From assembly GCF_021538895.1 (NCBI RefSeq), contig NZ_JADDRL010000022.1:1-64000 (forward strand): 64,000 nt of DNA, given 5' to 3'. Below the pieces are notes generated by a model. It searched no databases and was not told where the DNA came from. It saw only the letters and a program-made list of their open reading frames with translations. This stretch comes from Streptomyces olivochromogenes (GTDB taxonomy: Bacteria; Actinomycetota; Actinomycetes; Streptomycetales; Streptomycetaceae). This document shows, one piece after another, positions 27,012 to 37,191 of the stretch. A program made the position numbers and the translations under genes. Numbering within the stretch: the stretch's first letter is position 1; each line of letters opens with the position of its first letter.

Positions 27012-28025
27012 TCAGCGCCGGAGTGCCTCGGCCGTCTCACGCAGCCGGGCGTGCAGCCCGCGGTATGCCTCGCGGCGGGGCAGCCATTCCTTGCGGATCT
27101 TGGCCACGCACGTGTAGTGGGTGTCGCACACGTTGGCCAACGGCGATTCCACCGCCTGGGTTGCGAACTGGTACGCGTCCAGCTCAGCGAACCCGTAGTC
27201 GCGCACCAGCCAGCGCACCAGGTCCAGCTGGGATATCCGGAAGGCGTCCTCCAGCGGGCGTGCCGAGCCGGTCGAGACGATGTGCGTGTCCGACTCCAGA
27301 CGGGGCCAGGGTGTGGCGACCCCCTTGAGGAGGTCGACGATCACCACCGTGTTCATCGCGCACTCGACCGCGACCCCGCACGTCTCGCCCTCGCCCTGCC
27401 GGGCGTGTCCGTCACCGAGACTGAGCAGCGCCCCCTCGACGTTCACCCCGAGGTAGCAGGTGACACTGGCCCGCATCTCGGGCGTGTCCATGTTGCCGCC
27501 GTGTGCGTCGGGCACCAGCGCCGAGCGCACCTCCAGGTTGGCCGGCGCCACGCCCACGGTGCCGTGCATGGGGTCCAGGGGCAGCTCGATCTCGATGTCG
27601 CTCTCGTGCGCCCGGAACAGTGCTGTGCGCCGGATCCGGTCCAGCTGCCAGATCCACACCGTTTCCGGCAACGGCGGCTGCAGTGTCGCCGTCGTGTGCG
27701 TCGAGGTGAGCGCGCCGAACAGGGGGACGGTGGTCGACGCGGCCCAGTCGCGGGCCGGTTCGATCGACACGAAGTGCACGGCGACCGTGTCGCCCGGCTC
27801 CGCGCCCTCGATGTGGAAGGGCCCGGTCTGCGGATTGAGGAACGGGAACTCGCAGACCTCGGACACGAGATCCTTCTCGGATCGCACCCGGCCGCCGAAG
27901 CAGTCCTCCGTGTACAGGTCGAGGACCGTGCCGGGCGCGATCCGTGCCACGGGCGGCACACCGCCGAACGTCCAGGCGAACTCACCGGGTTCGGGACGCA
28001 CGGTCAGGATGTGGGGTGTGGTCAT
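27012..28025 (-). CDS. Acetamidase/formamidase family protein
   Basis: 337 residues of the FmdA_AmdA family. Typical segments are PGTVLDLYTEDCFGG near the front, GDTVAVHFVSIEP, and DAHGGNMDTPEM followed by LGVNVEGALLSLGDGHA with the conserved metal-binding His and Asp residues. It hydrolyses short aliphatic amides to acid and ammonia in the cytoplasm. GGAG lies before ATG 28025. Its untranslated leader crosses a 34-base pyrimidine run (28051-28084). The amidase gene downstream may be cotranscribed. Confidence 0.88.
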   Translation of the reverse strand: MTTPHILTVRPEPGEFAWTFGGVPPVARIAPGTVLDLYTEDCFGGRVRSEKDLVSEVCEFPFLNPQTGPFHIEGAEPGDTVAVHFVSIEPARDWAASTTVPLFGALTSTHTTATLQPPLPETVWIWQLDRIRRTALFRAHESDIEIELPLDPMHGTVGVAPANLEVRSALVPDAHGGNMDTPEMRASVTCYLGVNVEGALLSLGDGHARQGEGETCGVAVECAMNTVVIVDLLKGVATPWPRLESDTHIVSTGSARPLEDAFRISQLDLVRWLVRDYGFAELDAYQFATQAVESPLANVCDTHYTCVAKIRKEWLPRREAYRGLHARLRETAEALRR

Positions 28026-28444
28026 GCTGCACATCTCCTTTCTGCGAGGTGGGAGGGGAGGAGAGGGGAAGGGAGGAAGAGGGGTGACGCCAGGGGGGCA
28101 GGCGAATTGCTCGGGGTGATGTCGCATCAGCACGGGACGCCGTGGACAGGCTTGCCGCAGGCGCGATCCATACGGACAGGGGCGGGCTGTCGTCCTCGGC
28201 AATGCCTCCGTCACGGCGACCGGCGGCTGCGCCTCGCGTGAATCACGGTACGGCGCTCGCCGGTTGGGCAGAAGCGCGTGGCGTGGTTCGGTGGACGGCG
28301 CCGGATCTGTGGACAACTCGGCCACCCGATCGGGTGAACTCGGCGAGCACGCAGGCGACTTGAGTTTCCGCTGTAACGTTCCTGTGACCGGAGGAGTGGC
28401 CTCCGTCATAGCTCCCCGTGATCACGTCCTGGTCGACTCGGCGG
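28026..28444. other. Divergent intergenic region with homopurine tract
   Basis: About 420 bases without a gene. The plus strand from 28051 to 28084 is an unbroken purine run, so the acetamidase mRNA leader is C/U-only there. Near the lipoprotein end lies a 14-bp palindrome at 28323-28336. No small gene with a ribosome site was found. Confidence 0.55.
28323..28336. promoter_or_regulatory. 14-bp palindrome, possible operator
   Basis: CACCCGATCGGGTG is a perfect palindrome located between the divergent acetamidase and lipoprotein genes, 109 bases before the lipoprotein start. Its cognate protein is unknown. Confidence 0.4.
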
Positions 28445-29377
28445 ATGCGTGCCACCCCTCTCGGCCTGTCAGCCGCCGTCGCCGGCCTCCTACTTCTCAC
28501 CGCCTGCGGCGATCAGCGGCCGGGCTCGTCTCACCGGTCCGACAGCCCTGGCTGTGGCCCCACCCTGTCCTCGCAGGCCACCGGGTCCCAGTCGGCCTCC
28601 GGCGCCGCGTCCCAGAAGTCCGACGACGCCGCCTCCCGGCAGCCCTCCGGCGAAGAGACGGGAGGCGTCAGCATCACGGATCCGGGCGGCGGGTCCCGCG
28701 GCTGTGCCGTCTTCCGGGTCACCAACCGCGAGGCGGAGCCGTTCACTTACACCATCACCTTCAAGCTCCGCTCCGGCTCCGGTGCGGCCCCGGAACTCAG
28801 GACCCGGATCGTGCCGTCCGTCCAACCCGGCCGGACCGTGACGGGCACCGTCGACTTCAGCTCGGACCTGCCGGAGGCGTCGGCGTGGTCGGGCGTCGAG
28901 ATCATGAAGGTGAGGAGCGTCCCCGTCGACGAGGCACCGGTCGAAGGTGGGCCCTGCCCGTCCTCGGGGGTGCGTCTGTACGCCGACCAGGGCGATGCCG
29001 CGATGGGCCTGCGGGTGGTGACACTCCATCTGGAGAACTGCGGCACGCGCACATACCGGCTCGACGGCTACCCTCGCGTCAGCCCCCTGGGCGAGGATCA
29101 CAAAGTCATCGACGCCGTCCGGGTGCTGCGCGACGGTTCCTCCGTCGCCATGAGCACCGGAGCCGACGGCCCGCCCCGGCCGCTGGCCCTGAAGCCCGGC
29201 GACCGCGCGTACGCCGGTCTCGTCTGGCGCAACACCGTCCTCTCCGGCACCCCCGTGAACGCCCCGTACGTCAGGGTGTGGGCCAAACCGGGCGCCCATC
29301 CGGTGATGGTGACGCCGGAACTCGACCTGGGGACCACGGCCAAGCTCGCCGTCGGTCCGTGGAAGAAGGGCGCGTAG
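28445..29377 (+). CDS. DUF4232-type secreted lipoprotein
   Basis: 310 residues. A short signal peptide ends in the lipobox LTAC with Cys21 as the lipidation site, followed by a Ser/Gly-rich linker. The C-terminal half (from about residue 180) matches the DUF4232 pattern: GLRVVTLHLENCGTRTYRLDGYP, then LALKPGDRAYAGLVWRN and VWAKPGAHPVMV. The middle domain (TVTGTVDFSSDLPE) is not recognised. The mature protein should sit on the outer face of the membrane. The ribosome site before ATG 28445 is weak. Function unknown. Confidence 0.82.
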   Translation: MRATPLGLSAAVAGLLLLTACGDQRPGSSHRSDSPGCGPTLSSQATGSQSASGAASQKSDDAASRQPSGEETGGVSITDPGGGSRGCAVFRVTNREAEPFTYTITFKLRSGSGAAPELRTRIVPSVQPGRTVTGTVDFSSDLPEASAWSGVEIMKVRSVPVDEAPVEGGPCPSSGVRLYADQGDAAMGLRVVTLHLENCGTRTYRLDGYPRVSPLGEDHKVIDAVRVLRDGSSVAMSTGADGPPRPLALKPGDRAYAGLVWRNTVLSGTPVNAPYVRVWAKPGAHPVMVTPELDLGTTAKLAVGPWKKGA

Positions 29378-29406
29378 ACGTCGAGGAGCGGCAGACGAAC
29401 GCAGCG

Positions 29407-29532
29407 GACGGGCACACGGACACGGACGACGGGCACACCGACGCGGAGGAAGGACAGGCGGACCCGGAGGAAGGACAGGCGGACCCGGAGGAGGGGCGGG
29501 CAGACGCGGTGGAGGGGCGGGCAACCGGCATC
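29407..29532. repeat. Six imperfect 21-bp tandem repeats
   Basis: Six 21-base units run without gaps from 29407. Units three and four (29449-29469 and 29470-29490) are identical. Because 21 is a multiple of three, the plus strand spells a heptapeptide repeat (DGHTDTD, DGHTDAE, EGQADPE twice, EGRADAV), but no start codon with a ribosome site serves that frame. The array lies between the lipoprotein stop and the convergent NUDIX stop. Confidence 0.75.
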
Positions 29533-30022
29533 ACTGCGGCACCCCTTCCCGTAGATACGCGAAGCTTCCGGACAGGGCGGCCGAGTGCAGCGCGGTGAGC
29601 GTGGGCAGGGTCGCGGCGAGCGTCGTGTCGGCCAACTCGTCCAGTGAGAACAGCCCGTGCCGGTCGTGCTCGTCGCTGAGCCGGACGAGGGTGTCCCCGG
29701 CGAGGGTGCCGCCGTAGAAGAAGCAGTCCAGGACCGGCCCGGTGCCGAGGACGTCGGCCCGGTGATCGATGCCGATCAGCGTCGGGTCCGGAGCGAGTTC
29801 GACGCCGGTCTCCTCCAGCATCTCCCTCCGCGCCGCCGTCCAGGGGTCCTCACCGTGGTCGAGCATGCCGCCGGGCAGCCACCAGCTCCCGGCCAACGGC
29901 TGCCCGGTTCCGTACCGCAGGAGCAGCATGCGGTCCCGGTCGTCGAGTACCAGCACGCACGATGCGAGGAGGGCCTGGGGCTGACTCTTGATCCATTCCT
30001 CACGGGGCACCCAGTCCGCCAC
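29531..30022 (-). CDS. NUDIX hydrolase
   Basis: 163 residues with an intact Nudix box: a G-x5-E-x7-REMLEETGV pattern that begins at GGMLDHGE. The enzyme should cleave a nucleoside diphosphate linked to another group, using Mg bound by the box glutamates. The start is GTG 30022, five bases after GGGAGG. It is divergent from the alpha/beta hydrolase at 30116. Its stop touches the last unit of the tandem repeat. Substrate cannot be predicted. Confidence 0.88.
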   Translation of the reverse strand: MADWVPREEWIKSQPQALLASCVLVLDDRDRMLLLRYGTGQPLAGSWWLPGGMLDHGEDPWTAARREMLEETGVELAPDPTLIGIDHRADVLGTGPVLDCFFYGGTLAGDTLVRLSDEHDRHGLFSLDELADTTLAATLPTLTALHSAALSGSFAYLREGVPQ

Positions 30023-30115
30023 GCACGCCTCCCTGCTCGTAGGGGGATCTCGTCCAGACCCGCTCTGCCGACAATCCGGTTGTCCCGCCCCGCGCCTGCT
30101 GTCAGGGTCGGGCCC

Positions 30116-30955
30116 ATGCCCACCTACTCCGCGCACGACGGAACCGAGTTGGCCTACCACGTCCTCGGCGACGGACCTCCGCTGATCTGTCTGCCGGGCG
30201 GGCCCATGCAGGCCTCCGCGTACCTCGGTGATCTGGGCGGGTTGTCCGCGCACCGGAAGTTGATCCTGCCAGACCTCCGGGGGACCGGCGACTCCGCCGT
30301 GCCGGAGGACACCGGTTCGTACCGCTGCGACCGACTCGTCGAGGACGTGGAGGCACTGCGCGCACATCTGGGCCTCCACGCACTGGATCTGCTGGGGCAT
30401 TCGGCGGGCGCGAATCTCGCTGTGCGCTACCTGGAGCGCCACCGGGACCGGGTGGGCAGGCTCCTCCTGATCACGCCGAGCGTCATGGCCGTAGGGATCA
30501 CGGTCACGGGAGCCCTGCGGCGTGAAACGGCGCTGCTGCGCCGGGACGAGCCCTGGTTCCCCGCGGCGTTCGCGGCGCTGGAGGCCATCGTCGCCGGCCG
30601 CGCGACCGCCGACTCGGGGCGCGCCGTCGCGCCCTTCTTCTACGGGCGTTGGGACGCGACTGCGCGCGACCATCGGGCGGCGGAGGGCGAGCAGCGCAAC
30701 GACGAGGCCGCGGCCGTCTTCGGCACCGAGGGTGCTTTCGATTCCGACCTCACCCGTTCGGAACTCGCCGCGTTCGGGCAGCCCGTGCTGCTGCTCGCCG
30801 GAGAATACGACCTCAACTCCCCACCACCCGCGATGGCCGAGTTCGCCGGTCTGTTCCCCGACGCCCGGTACGTCGTACAGCCGCGCGCCGGCCACTTCCC
30901 CTGGCTCGACGATCCCGGGCGCTTCGTCACGACGACGATGACGTTCCTCGGTTGA
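30116..30955 (+). CDS. Alpha/beta hydrolase (proline-iminopeptidase-like)
   Basis: 279 residues. PPLICLPGGPMQ is the oxyanion-hole loop, GHSAGA carries the nucleophile Ser, LLAGEYDLNSPP the acid, and RAGHFPW the catalytic His. LPGGP resembles the HGGPG loop of proline iminopeptidases, so a peptidase or esterase role is plausible. No signal peptide. Ribosome site weak (AGGGTCGGG). A terminator hairpin includes its stop codon region. Confidence 0.85.
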   Translation: MPTYSAHDGTELAYHVLGDGPPLICLPGGPMQASAYLGDLGGLSAHRKLILPDLRGTGDSAVPEDTGSYRCDRLVEDVEALRAHLGLHALDLLGHSAGANLAVRYLERHRDRVGRLLLITPSVMAVGITVTGALRRETALLRRDEPWFPAAFAALEAIVAGRATADSGRAVAPFFYGRWDATARDHRAAEGEQRNDEAAAVFGTEGAFDSDLTRSELAAFGQPVLLLAGEYDLNSPPPAMAEFAGLFPDARYVVQPRAGHFPWLDDPGRFVTTTMTFLG

Positions 30956-30973
30956 CGGGGCGCCCGCCCCGTC
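30954..30973. terminator. Hairpin between convergent genes
   Basis: GACGGGGC and GCCCCGTC form a perfect 8-bp stem with a 4-base loop, overlapping the hydrolase stop codon and lying before the stop of the convergent ROK gene. Probably bidirectional. Confidence 0.55.
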
Positions 30974-30982
30974 GGTCCGTCC

Positions 30983-32191
30983 TCAGGCCGGTCCGGCCAC
31001 GACCGCAGGATCGTCGAGGACCCCCCGCACCACCGAGTGCGCCGCACCCAGCAGCGGGCCCTGGGGACCCAGCCGCGACACCGACACCGGACAGGCGGGT
31101 CCGGCCGTCCGGCTTTCCAACTCGCTCTCCAGAGAAGGCAGGAGCCAGGGCGCGAGGCCGGCCAGCGCGCCGCCCAGCACGACCGACTCCGGATCCAGCA
31201 GGTTGACCGCCCCGGTCAGAGCTATGCCGAGTGCCGTACCGGCGTCGCGCAGCGCCCGCCGTACGGCCTCGTCGCCCTCGACGGCCCGCCGCGCGAGCAG
31301 CCCGACCAGATCCTCGCCCGGCGCCAGTCCGGCCGCCCGCAGGACCGCTTCCTCGCCGGCGTACTGCTCCAGACACCCGCGTCCGCCGCACGGACACTCG
31401 GGACCGTCCGGGTGGACGGGCACGTGGCCCAGCTCGCCGGCGAAGCCCCGCGTGCCGCGCAACAGGTGCCCGTCGACGACGACGGCGGCGCCGATGCCGA
31501 TCTCGGCCGACACGTGCAGGAAGTCGCGGGGCGTGCCGTCGCCGAGCCAGAGTTCGGCCAGGGCGCCGAAGTTGGCCTCGTTGTCCACGGTCAGCGGGAG
31601 GCCCGTGGACAGCAGGGCACCGAGGTCCGTGTCGTGCCAGTCGAGGTTGGGGGCGTGCACGACCGTACGGCCGTCGCGCGCCACCAGGCCAGGCACGGCG
31701 ACCGCGAGTCCGGTCGGCCACAGCCCCTCCCGTTCCGCCTCGGCCACCACCCGGCGGACCAAGGAGGTGAGTTCCTCGACCACCGGCTGCGGGGTGCGGC
31801 CCCGGTTCGCGCCGTGCCGCACGGCACGCGCGCGTATCTCGCCGCGCAGGTCGACCGCGCACACCGCGAGATGGTCGACGCCGACCTCCGCCCCGAGCCC
31901 GGCCGGACCGTGCCCGCTGACGGCCAGCGCCGACCCGGGTCGGCCCACCCGGCCGGGCCGCTCGGGGCCGAGCTCCTCCAGCAGCCCCGAGCGGATCAGT
32001 TCGTCCACGAGGGTCGACACCGCGGCACGCGTCAGGCCGATGTGGGAAGCGACTGCGGCACGCGAGAGCGGACCCTCGGCGCTGACGGTGTGCATCACCC
32101 GGGCGAGGTTGCGGCGGCGCATGCCCTGCTGGGTGTCGGGCAGGGCGCGGCCGGAACCGGCCGGGCGGGACTCGTGCAGCGGTGCGGTCAT
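30983..32191 (-). CDS. xylR: ROK family repressor, xylose regulator
   Basis: 402 residues. An N-terminal MarR-like winged helix (LSRAAVASHIGLTRAAVSTLVDEL) is joined to a ROK sugar-kinase fold. GFAGELGHVPVHP is the ROK signature, and CPCGGRGCLEQ supplies the zinc ligands. Lying 55 bases downstream of xylB and next to xylA, it is almost certainly the xylose-responsive repressor of this locus. The proposed ATG 32191 has GGAGG unusually close, so an internal start such as the Met at residue 24 is possible. Confidence 0.85.
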   Translation of the reverse strand: MTAPLHESRPAGSGRALPDTQQGMRRRNLARVMHTVSAEGPLSRAAVASHIGLTRAAVSTLVDELIRSGLLEELGPERPGRVGRPGSALAVSGHGPAGLGAEVGVDHLAVCAVDLRGEIRARAVRHGANRGRTPQPVVEELTSLVRRVVAEAEREGLWPTGLAVAVPGLVARDGRTVVHAPNLDWHDTDLGALLSTGLPLTVDNEANFGALAELWLGDGTPRDFLHVSAEIGIGAAVVVDGHLLRGTRGFAGELGHVPVHPDGPECPCGGRGCLEQYAGEEAVLRAAGLAPGEDLVGLLARRAVEGDEAVRRALRDAGTALGIALTGAVNLLDPESVVLGGALAGLAPWLLPSLESELESRTAGPACPVSVSRLGPQGPLLGAAHSVVRGVLDDPAVVAGPA

Positions 32192-32246
32192 GCCTCCGTC
32201 AGTCCTCGGTCGGCGTCACGTACGGGCCTTCGGCGCGGGGTGTCGG

Positions 32247-33692
32247 TCATCGGGTGTCCGTCCCCCGCTCCAGCAGTGGGGCCGCGTCGGAGAGTACCCC
32301 GGAGATCCGGGCCAGCGCGGCCTCGTCGCGCTCGACCGCGTCCAGCACCGGCCCTGCGCCCGTGTTCCAGCGGCGGGCGACCGCGGCCGGGTCCTCGCCG
32401 GTCAGCAGCCCGGCGGCCTGTGCCGCGGCGCCGAGCGCGACCAGCTCCTTGGCCTCGGGCACCTGCACCGGCCGCCCCGACAGTCGTCGCACGGTCTGCT
32501 GCCAGGCGGTGCCGCGCGCCCCGCCGCCGATCAGCAGCAGCGGGGTGCTCCGGTCCGCGTCCTCGTCGAGCACCAGGTCCAGGGCGCCGAGCAGTGAGTG
32601 GACGGCGCCGTCGTAGGCGGCCTGCAGCAGCTGTCCGGGAGTGGTGTCGTGGCGCAGCCCGTGCAGCAGCCCGGAGGCGTGCGGCAGGTTCGGGGTGCGC
32701 TCGCCGTCCAGGTACGGCAGGAGGACGGCGGAGCCGCCGGGCTCGACGGCCTCGCGGTTCAGGCCCAGCAGGGCCGCGACGCGGTCGACCGCCTGGGTGC
32801 AGTTGAGGGTGCAGGCCAGCGGCAGCCAGTCGCCGTGCGCGTCGGCGAAGCCCGCGACCGTGCCGGTCGGGTCGGCGGGGCGGCGCTTGGAGACGGCGTA
32901 CACGGTGCCCGACGTGCCCAGGCTGAGCACCGGGGTGCCGGGGCGCAGCCCGAGGCCCAGCGCGGCCGCGGCGTTGTCGCCGGTGCCCGGTGCGACCAGG
33001 GTGCCTTTGGAGAACGGCAGGTCGTGGCTGTCGCGCACGGTCCCGGCCACCTCGCCCGGCCGTGCGACCCGGGGCAGCAGCGCCGGGTCGAGGCCCACGT
33101 GCCGGAGGACCTCCTCGTCGTACGACTCCGTCGCGGACGCCCACCAGCCCGTGCCCGACGCGTCGCCCCGGTCGGTCGTGCCCTGGCCGGTCAGGCGCTC
33201 GGTGAGGTAGTCGTGGGGCAGCCGTACGGCCGCGGTGGCGCGGGCCGCGTCCGGCTCGTGCTCAGCGAGCCAGGCCCACTTCGTGACCGTGAAGGAGGCG
33301 CCGGGCACGCTGCCGGTGCGCTCCGCCCAGGCCTTCGGGCCGCCCAGCTCCTCGACCAGACGGCGGGCCTGGGGCGCCGAGCGCACGTCGTTCCACAGCA
33401 GCGCGGGGCGTACCGGCTCGCCCTGCGCGTCCAGGGTGACCAGTCCGTGCTGCTGGCCGCCGATCGACACGGCGGCCGCCTCGTGCGCCGCGTCACCGCA
33501 CTGGCTCAGCGCCTCGCACAGGGCGTCCCACCACTGGCGCGGATCGCTCTCCCGGCCGGCCCCGGAGGAGACCGTGTGCGGCGCCTGGCCGCTCGCCACG
33601 ACCTCTCCGGTGGACGCGTCGACGATCAGCGCCTTGGTGGACTGGGTGGACGAGTCCACGCCGACGACGAGCGGACCCTCGGCTGCTGACAT
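32247..33692 (-). CDS. xylB: Xylulokinase
   Basis: 481 residues of the FGGY kinase family. The first phosphate motif GVDSSTQSTKALIVD opens the protein. SIGGQQHG and PYLDGERTP bind xylulose and carry the catalytic Asp region, and LLIGGGARGTAWQQ is the adenosine motif. It phosphorylates D-xylulose to xylulose 5-phosphate after XylA. AAGGGAG lies six bases before ATG 33692. It is divergent from xylA and followed by the ROK repressor, the usual Streptomyces arrangement. Confidence 0.93.
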   Translation of the reverse strand: MSAAEGPLVVGVDSSTQSTKALIVDASTGEVVASGQAPHTVSSGAGRESDPRQWWDALCEALSQCGDAAHEAAAVSIGGQQHGLVTLDAQGEPVRPALLWNDVRSAPQARRLVEELGGPKAWAERTGSVPGASFTVTKWAWLAEHEPDAARATAAVRLPHDYLTERLTGQGTTDRGDASGTGWWASATESYDEEVLRHVGLDPALLPRVARPGEVAGTVRDSHDLPFSKGTLVAPGTGDNAAAALGLGLRPGTPVLSLGTSGTVYAVSKRRPADPTGTVAGFADAHGDWLPLACTLNCTQAVDRVAALLGLNREAVEPGGSAVLLPYLDGERTPNLPHASGLLHGLRHDTTPGQLLQAAYDGAVHSLLGALDLVLDEDADRSTPLLLIGGGARGTAWQQTVRRLSGRPVQVPEAKELVALGAAAQAAGLLTGEDPAAVARRWNTGAGPVLDAVERDEAALARISGVLSDAAPLLERGTDTR

Positions 33693-35060
<1,368 letters not shown>

Positions 35061-35070
35061 CCGCGAGGCA

Positions 35071-35110
35071 CGGTGATCGATTGACCGGACTTCGGTGATC
35101 GGTTGACCGG
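35071..35110. repeat. Pair of 18-bp direct repeats after xylA
   Basis: CGGTGATCGATTGACCGG (35071-35088) and CGGTGATCGGTTGACCGG (35093-35110) differ at one base and are 22 bp apart. They could be protein-binding sites for the downstream gene at 35215, whose start is about 105 bases away, or part of the xylA 3' region. Confidence 0.55.
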
Positions 35111-35124
35111 CCCTCGCACGGAAC

Positions 35125-35149
35125 GCTCCGGAATCATGCGATCCGGAGC
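35125..35149 (+). terminator. xylA terminator
   Basis: GCTCCGGA and TCCGGAGC form a perfect 8-bp stem with a 9-base loop, 65 bases after the xylA stop. Confidence 0.55.
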
Positions 35150-35214
35150 ATGAGTCGGTATCAACTTCGGTGCGGAGGTCGCCACCTGCCCGCCAGGGGG
35201 CGAGGCTGGACGGC

Positions 35215-35655
35215 ATGGTCACGCCGCCCGTACCGCCTCGCCCGCCCGGACCTCCGGCCGACGCCCCGCCCCCGGGCGGCGGCTTCGGACCGCCGTACGG
35301 AGGATCCGGAAACTACGGCCCGCCCACCTCGGTCGACTGGACGGCGACGCAGCCTCACGAGCCGAGAAGGCCCCGGGGCCCGCTGTTCGCCGTGCTGGCC
35401 GTGCTCGCGGTCGCGGGAGCCGTCCTCACGGTGGTGCTGATGTCCTCCGGGCACCACGACTCACCGGACGAGAAGCCGCCCGCGCAAGGCAGCACGAGCG
35501 CGAGCGGCTCTCCGAGGCCGTCCCTCGGCCTTCCCACCGAGCTGCCCAGCGGGCTGCCGTCGAAGCTGCCGAGCGGGTGGGAGTCCCTGCTGCCCACCGA
35601 GGCGCCGAGCGACCTCGAATCGCTCATCCCCTCCCTGGTGGGCGAACTGCCCTGA
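35215..35655 (+). CDS. Proline-rich single-pass membrane protein, unknown function
   Basis: 146 residues. A Pro/Gly-rich cytoplasmic head (VTPPVPPRPPGPP and on) precedes one transmembrane helix at about residues 70-88 (LFAVLAVLAVAGAVLTVVLM). An outer Ser/Pro/Leu-rich tail with LPSGLPSKLPSG repeats follows. This is a common actinomycete architecture without assigned function. It ends nine bases before the end of the convergent phytase-like gene. The ribosome site is weak, so the ATG at 35215 is a best guess. Confidence 0.65.
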   Translation: MVTPPVPPRPPGPPADAPPPGGGFGPPYGGSGNYGPPTSVDWTATQPHEPRRPRGPLFAVLAVLAVAGAVLTVVLMSSGHHDSPDEKPPAQGSTSASGSPRPSLGLPTELPSGLPSKLPSGWESLLPTEAPSDLESLIPSLVGELP

Positions 35656-35664
35656 CCGCGCCGC

Positions 35665-37008
35665 CTAGATGCAGTCGGGCAGCCGCACGTACGTCACGGT
35701 TGTCTCGATGCCGCTGTCCACCAGCCGGCCCTGGGCGTCGAAGGCGCCCGTGCCGTCCGTCATCCCGAAGTCGTTGTCGTTGATCAGGGCGAGCGTGTCG
35801 TGGTCCACACGCGCGACGCCCTCGATCTTCCCCGGCACGCCGCTCACCTTGCCCAGGTCCACGACGAGACGCTTGGCGAGCACCGGGACGCCCGCGGCCG
35901 CCGGGTCGGGCAGCTGCTCCAGGGACGGGGACGTCGTGTCGTCGTCCCAGGGGCCGCCGAGGATGTCCGACCCGTGTCCCAGCTTCACCAGCTGCAGCCG
36001 GGCCGCCTTGTCGGTGCGCTCCTCGACCAGCAGCCGATTACCTCCCACGGCCACCACGGACGAGATCTTGAGCTCGGAGGTGTCGTCCTCGCTCGGGTCG
36101 ACGACGTTCACCGGGTCGAACCGGTAGGCGTACTCGGCGGTGACCGCCTGCTTCCTCGGTGAGAACCGCAGCAGTCGGGTCGTGAGCGACGTGTCCCCGG
36201 CGTCCCCGTTCGGCAGGGAGAGCGGGCTCTGCACGGCCATCACCAGGTCACCGCCCGGCAGCTGGGCCAGCCCCTCGAACCCACGGTTGATCTTCCGGTG
36301 CAGCAGGACGGACGGCAGCGCCTCCACCACCGGGTAGTCGGCTCCGGTGAGGTTCAGTCCCTTGGGCACGTAACGGGTGAGGACCTTCCCGCGCGCGGAG
36401 ACGTGGATCAGCGACGGGCCGTACTCGTCCACGAGCCAGAACGTCCCGTCCGCGGCCCGCACGATGCCCTCGGTGTCCAGGCCGTTCGGGTTGTACGACA
36501 GCGGCGTCTTCGCGTCGTAGCTGTACGGCGCCTCGTCGCGGCCCTGCTGGTTGGACAGCCCGGTGACGCCCTTGCCTGACGAGGTGGTCAGCGGAATCGC
36601 GTCGATCACCTCCACGCGGTCCCCGGAGACCCGGATCTTCACGATCGCCGGGTCGAAGCCCGGCACCGGGAACGTGCGGCGCTTCTTGCCGTCCACCTTG
36701 ATCTGGCCGTTGGGGCCCCGGTCGGTGATCGTCCAGAACTCGCCCTTGCGGCCGGCCGGGTAGATGTCGCTGCCGATGCCGCCCAGGTCCACGCCGCGGT
36801 CGTTGTCGACACTGCCCGGCAGAAGGGCGTTGCTGAACGTGCCCAGCGGTATGTCCCCGAGCGTCGCCGTGCGGGTGACGTGCGCGGCTTCGTCGGCCGG
36901 TGCCGCCGAGGCCGCACCGGCCGCCACGAGAGCGACCGCCAGGGCCAGCGGCAGCCCCGTCGCGAGGGAACGGTGGACTCGGCTCCGACCGGTGGGGTGC
37001 GGGGACAT
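35665..37008 (-). CDS. Secreted esterase-like phytase-domain protein
   Basis: 447 residues. A Sec signal with an Ala-rich hydrophobic core ends near GAASAAPA. The mature part is the Phytase-like (esterase-like activity of phytase) domain, recognisable by GIGSDIYPAGRKGEFWTITD, DTEGIVRAADGTFWLVDEYG, GFEGLAQLPGG and DHDTLALINDNDFG. It is probably a secreted beta-propeller phosphatase or esterase. AAGGAGG lies five bases before ATG 37008. The C-terminal Cys two residues from the end is conserved in some relatives but unexplained. Confidence 0.86.
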   Translation of the reverse strand: MSPHPTGRSRVHRSLATGLPLALAVALVAAGAASAAPADEAAHVTRTATLGDIPLGTFSNALLPGSVDNDRGVDLGGIGSDIYPAGRKGEFWTITDRGPNGQIKVDGKKRRTFPVPGFDPAIVKIRVSGDRVEVIDAIPLTTSSGKGVTGLSNQQGRDEAPYSYDAKTPLSYNPNGLDTEGIVRAADGTFWLVDEYGPSLIHVSARGKVLTRYVPKGLNLTGADYPVVEALPSVLLHRKINRGFEGLAQLPGGDLVMAVQSPLSLPNGDAGDTSLTTRLLRFSPRKQAVTAEYAYRFDPVNVVDPSEDDTSELKISSVVAVGGNRLLVEERTDKAARLQLVKLGHGSDILGGPWDDDTTSPSLEQLPDPAAAGVPVLAKRLVVDLGKVSGVPGKIEGVARVDHDTLALINDNDFGMTDGTGAFDAQGRLVDSGIETTVTYVRLPDCI

Positions 37009-37191
37009 TCGGGCCTCCTTGGGCACAAGTGCGTTGGCAGCGGCCAGATTTGGGCCCTCGAAGGAACGATGTGCGACCGACGGGTGAACGCGGGGCGTCG
37101 TCCACTCGTCGGTCGTGGAAGGGCTACCGTGACGAGCCCTTGGTGTCGGGTGACGAGTCGTCGAGTCGCCAAGTCCGGGGATGACGCAACG

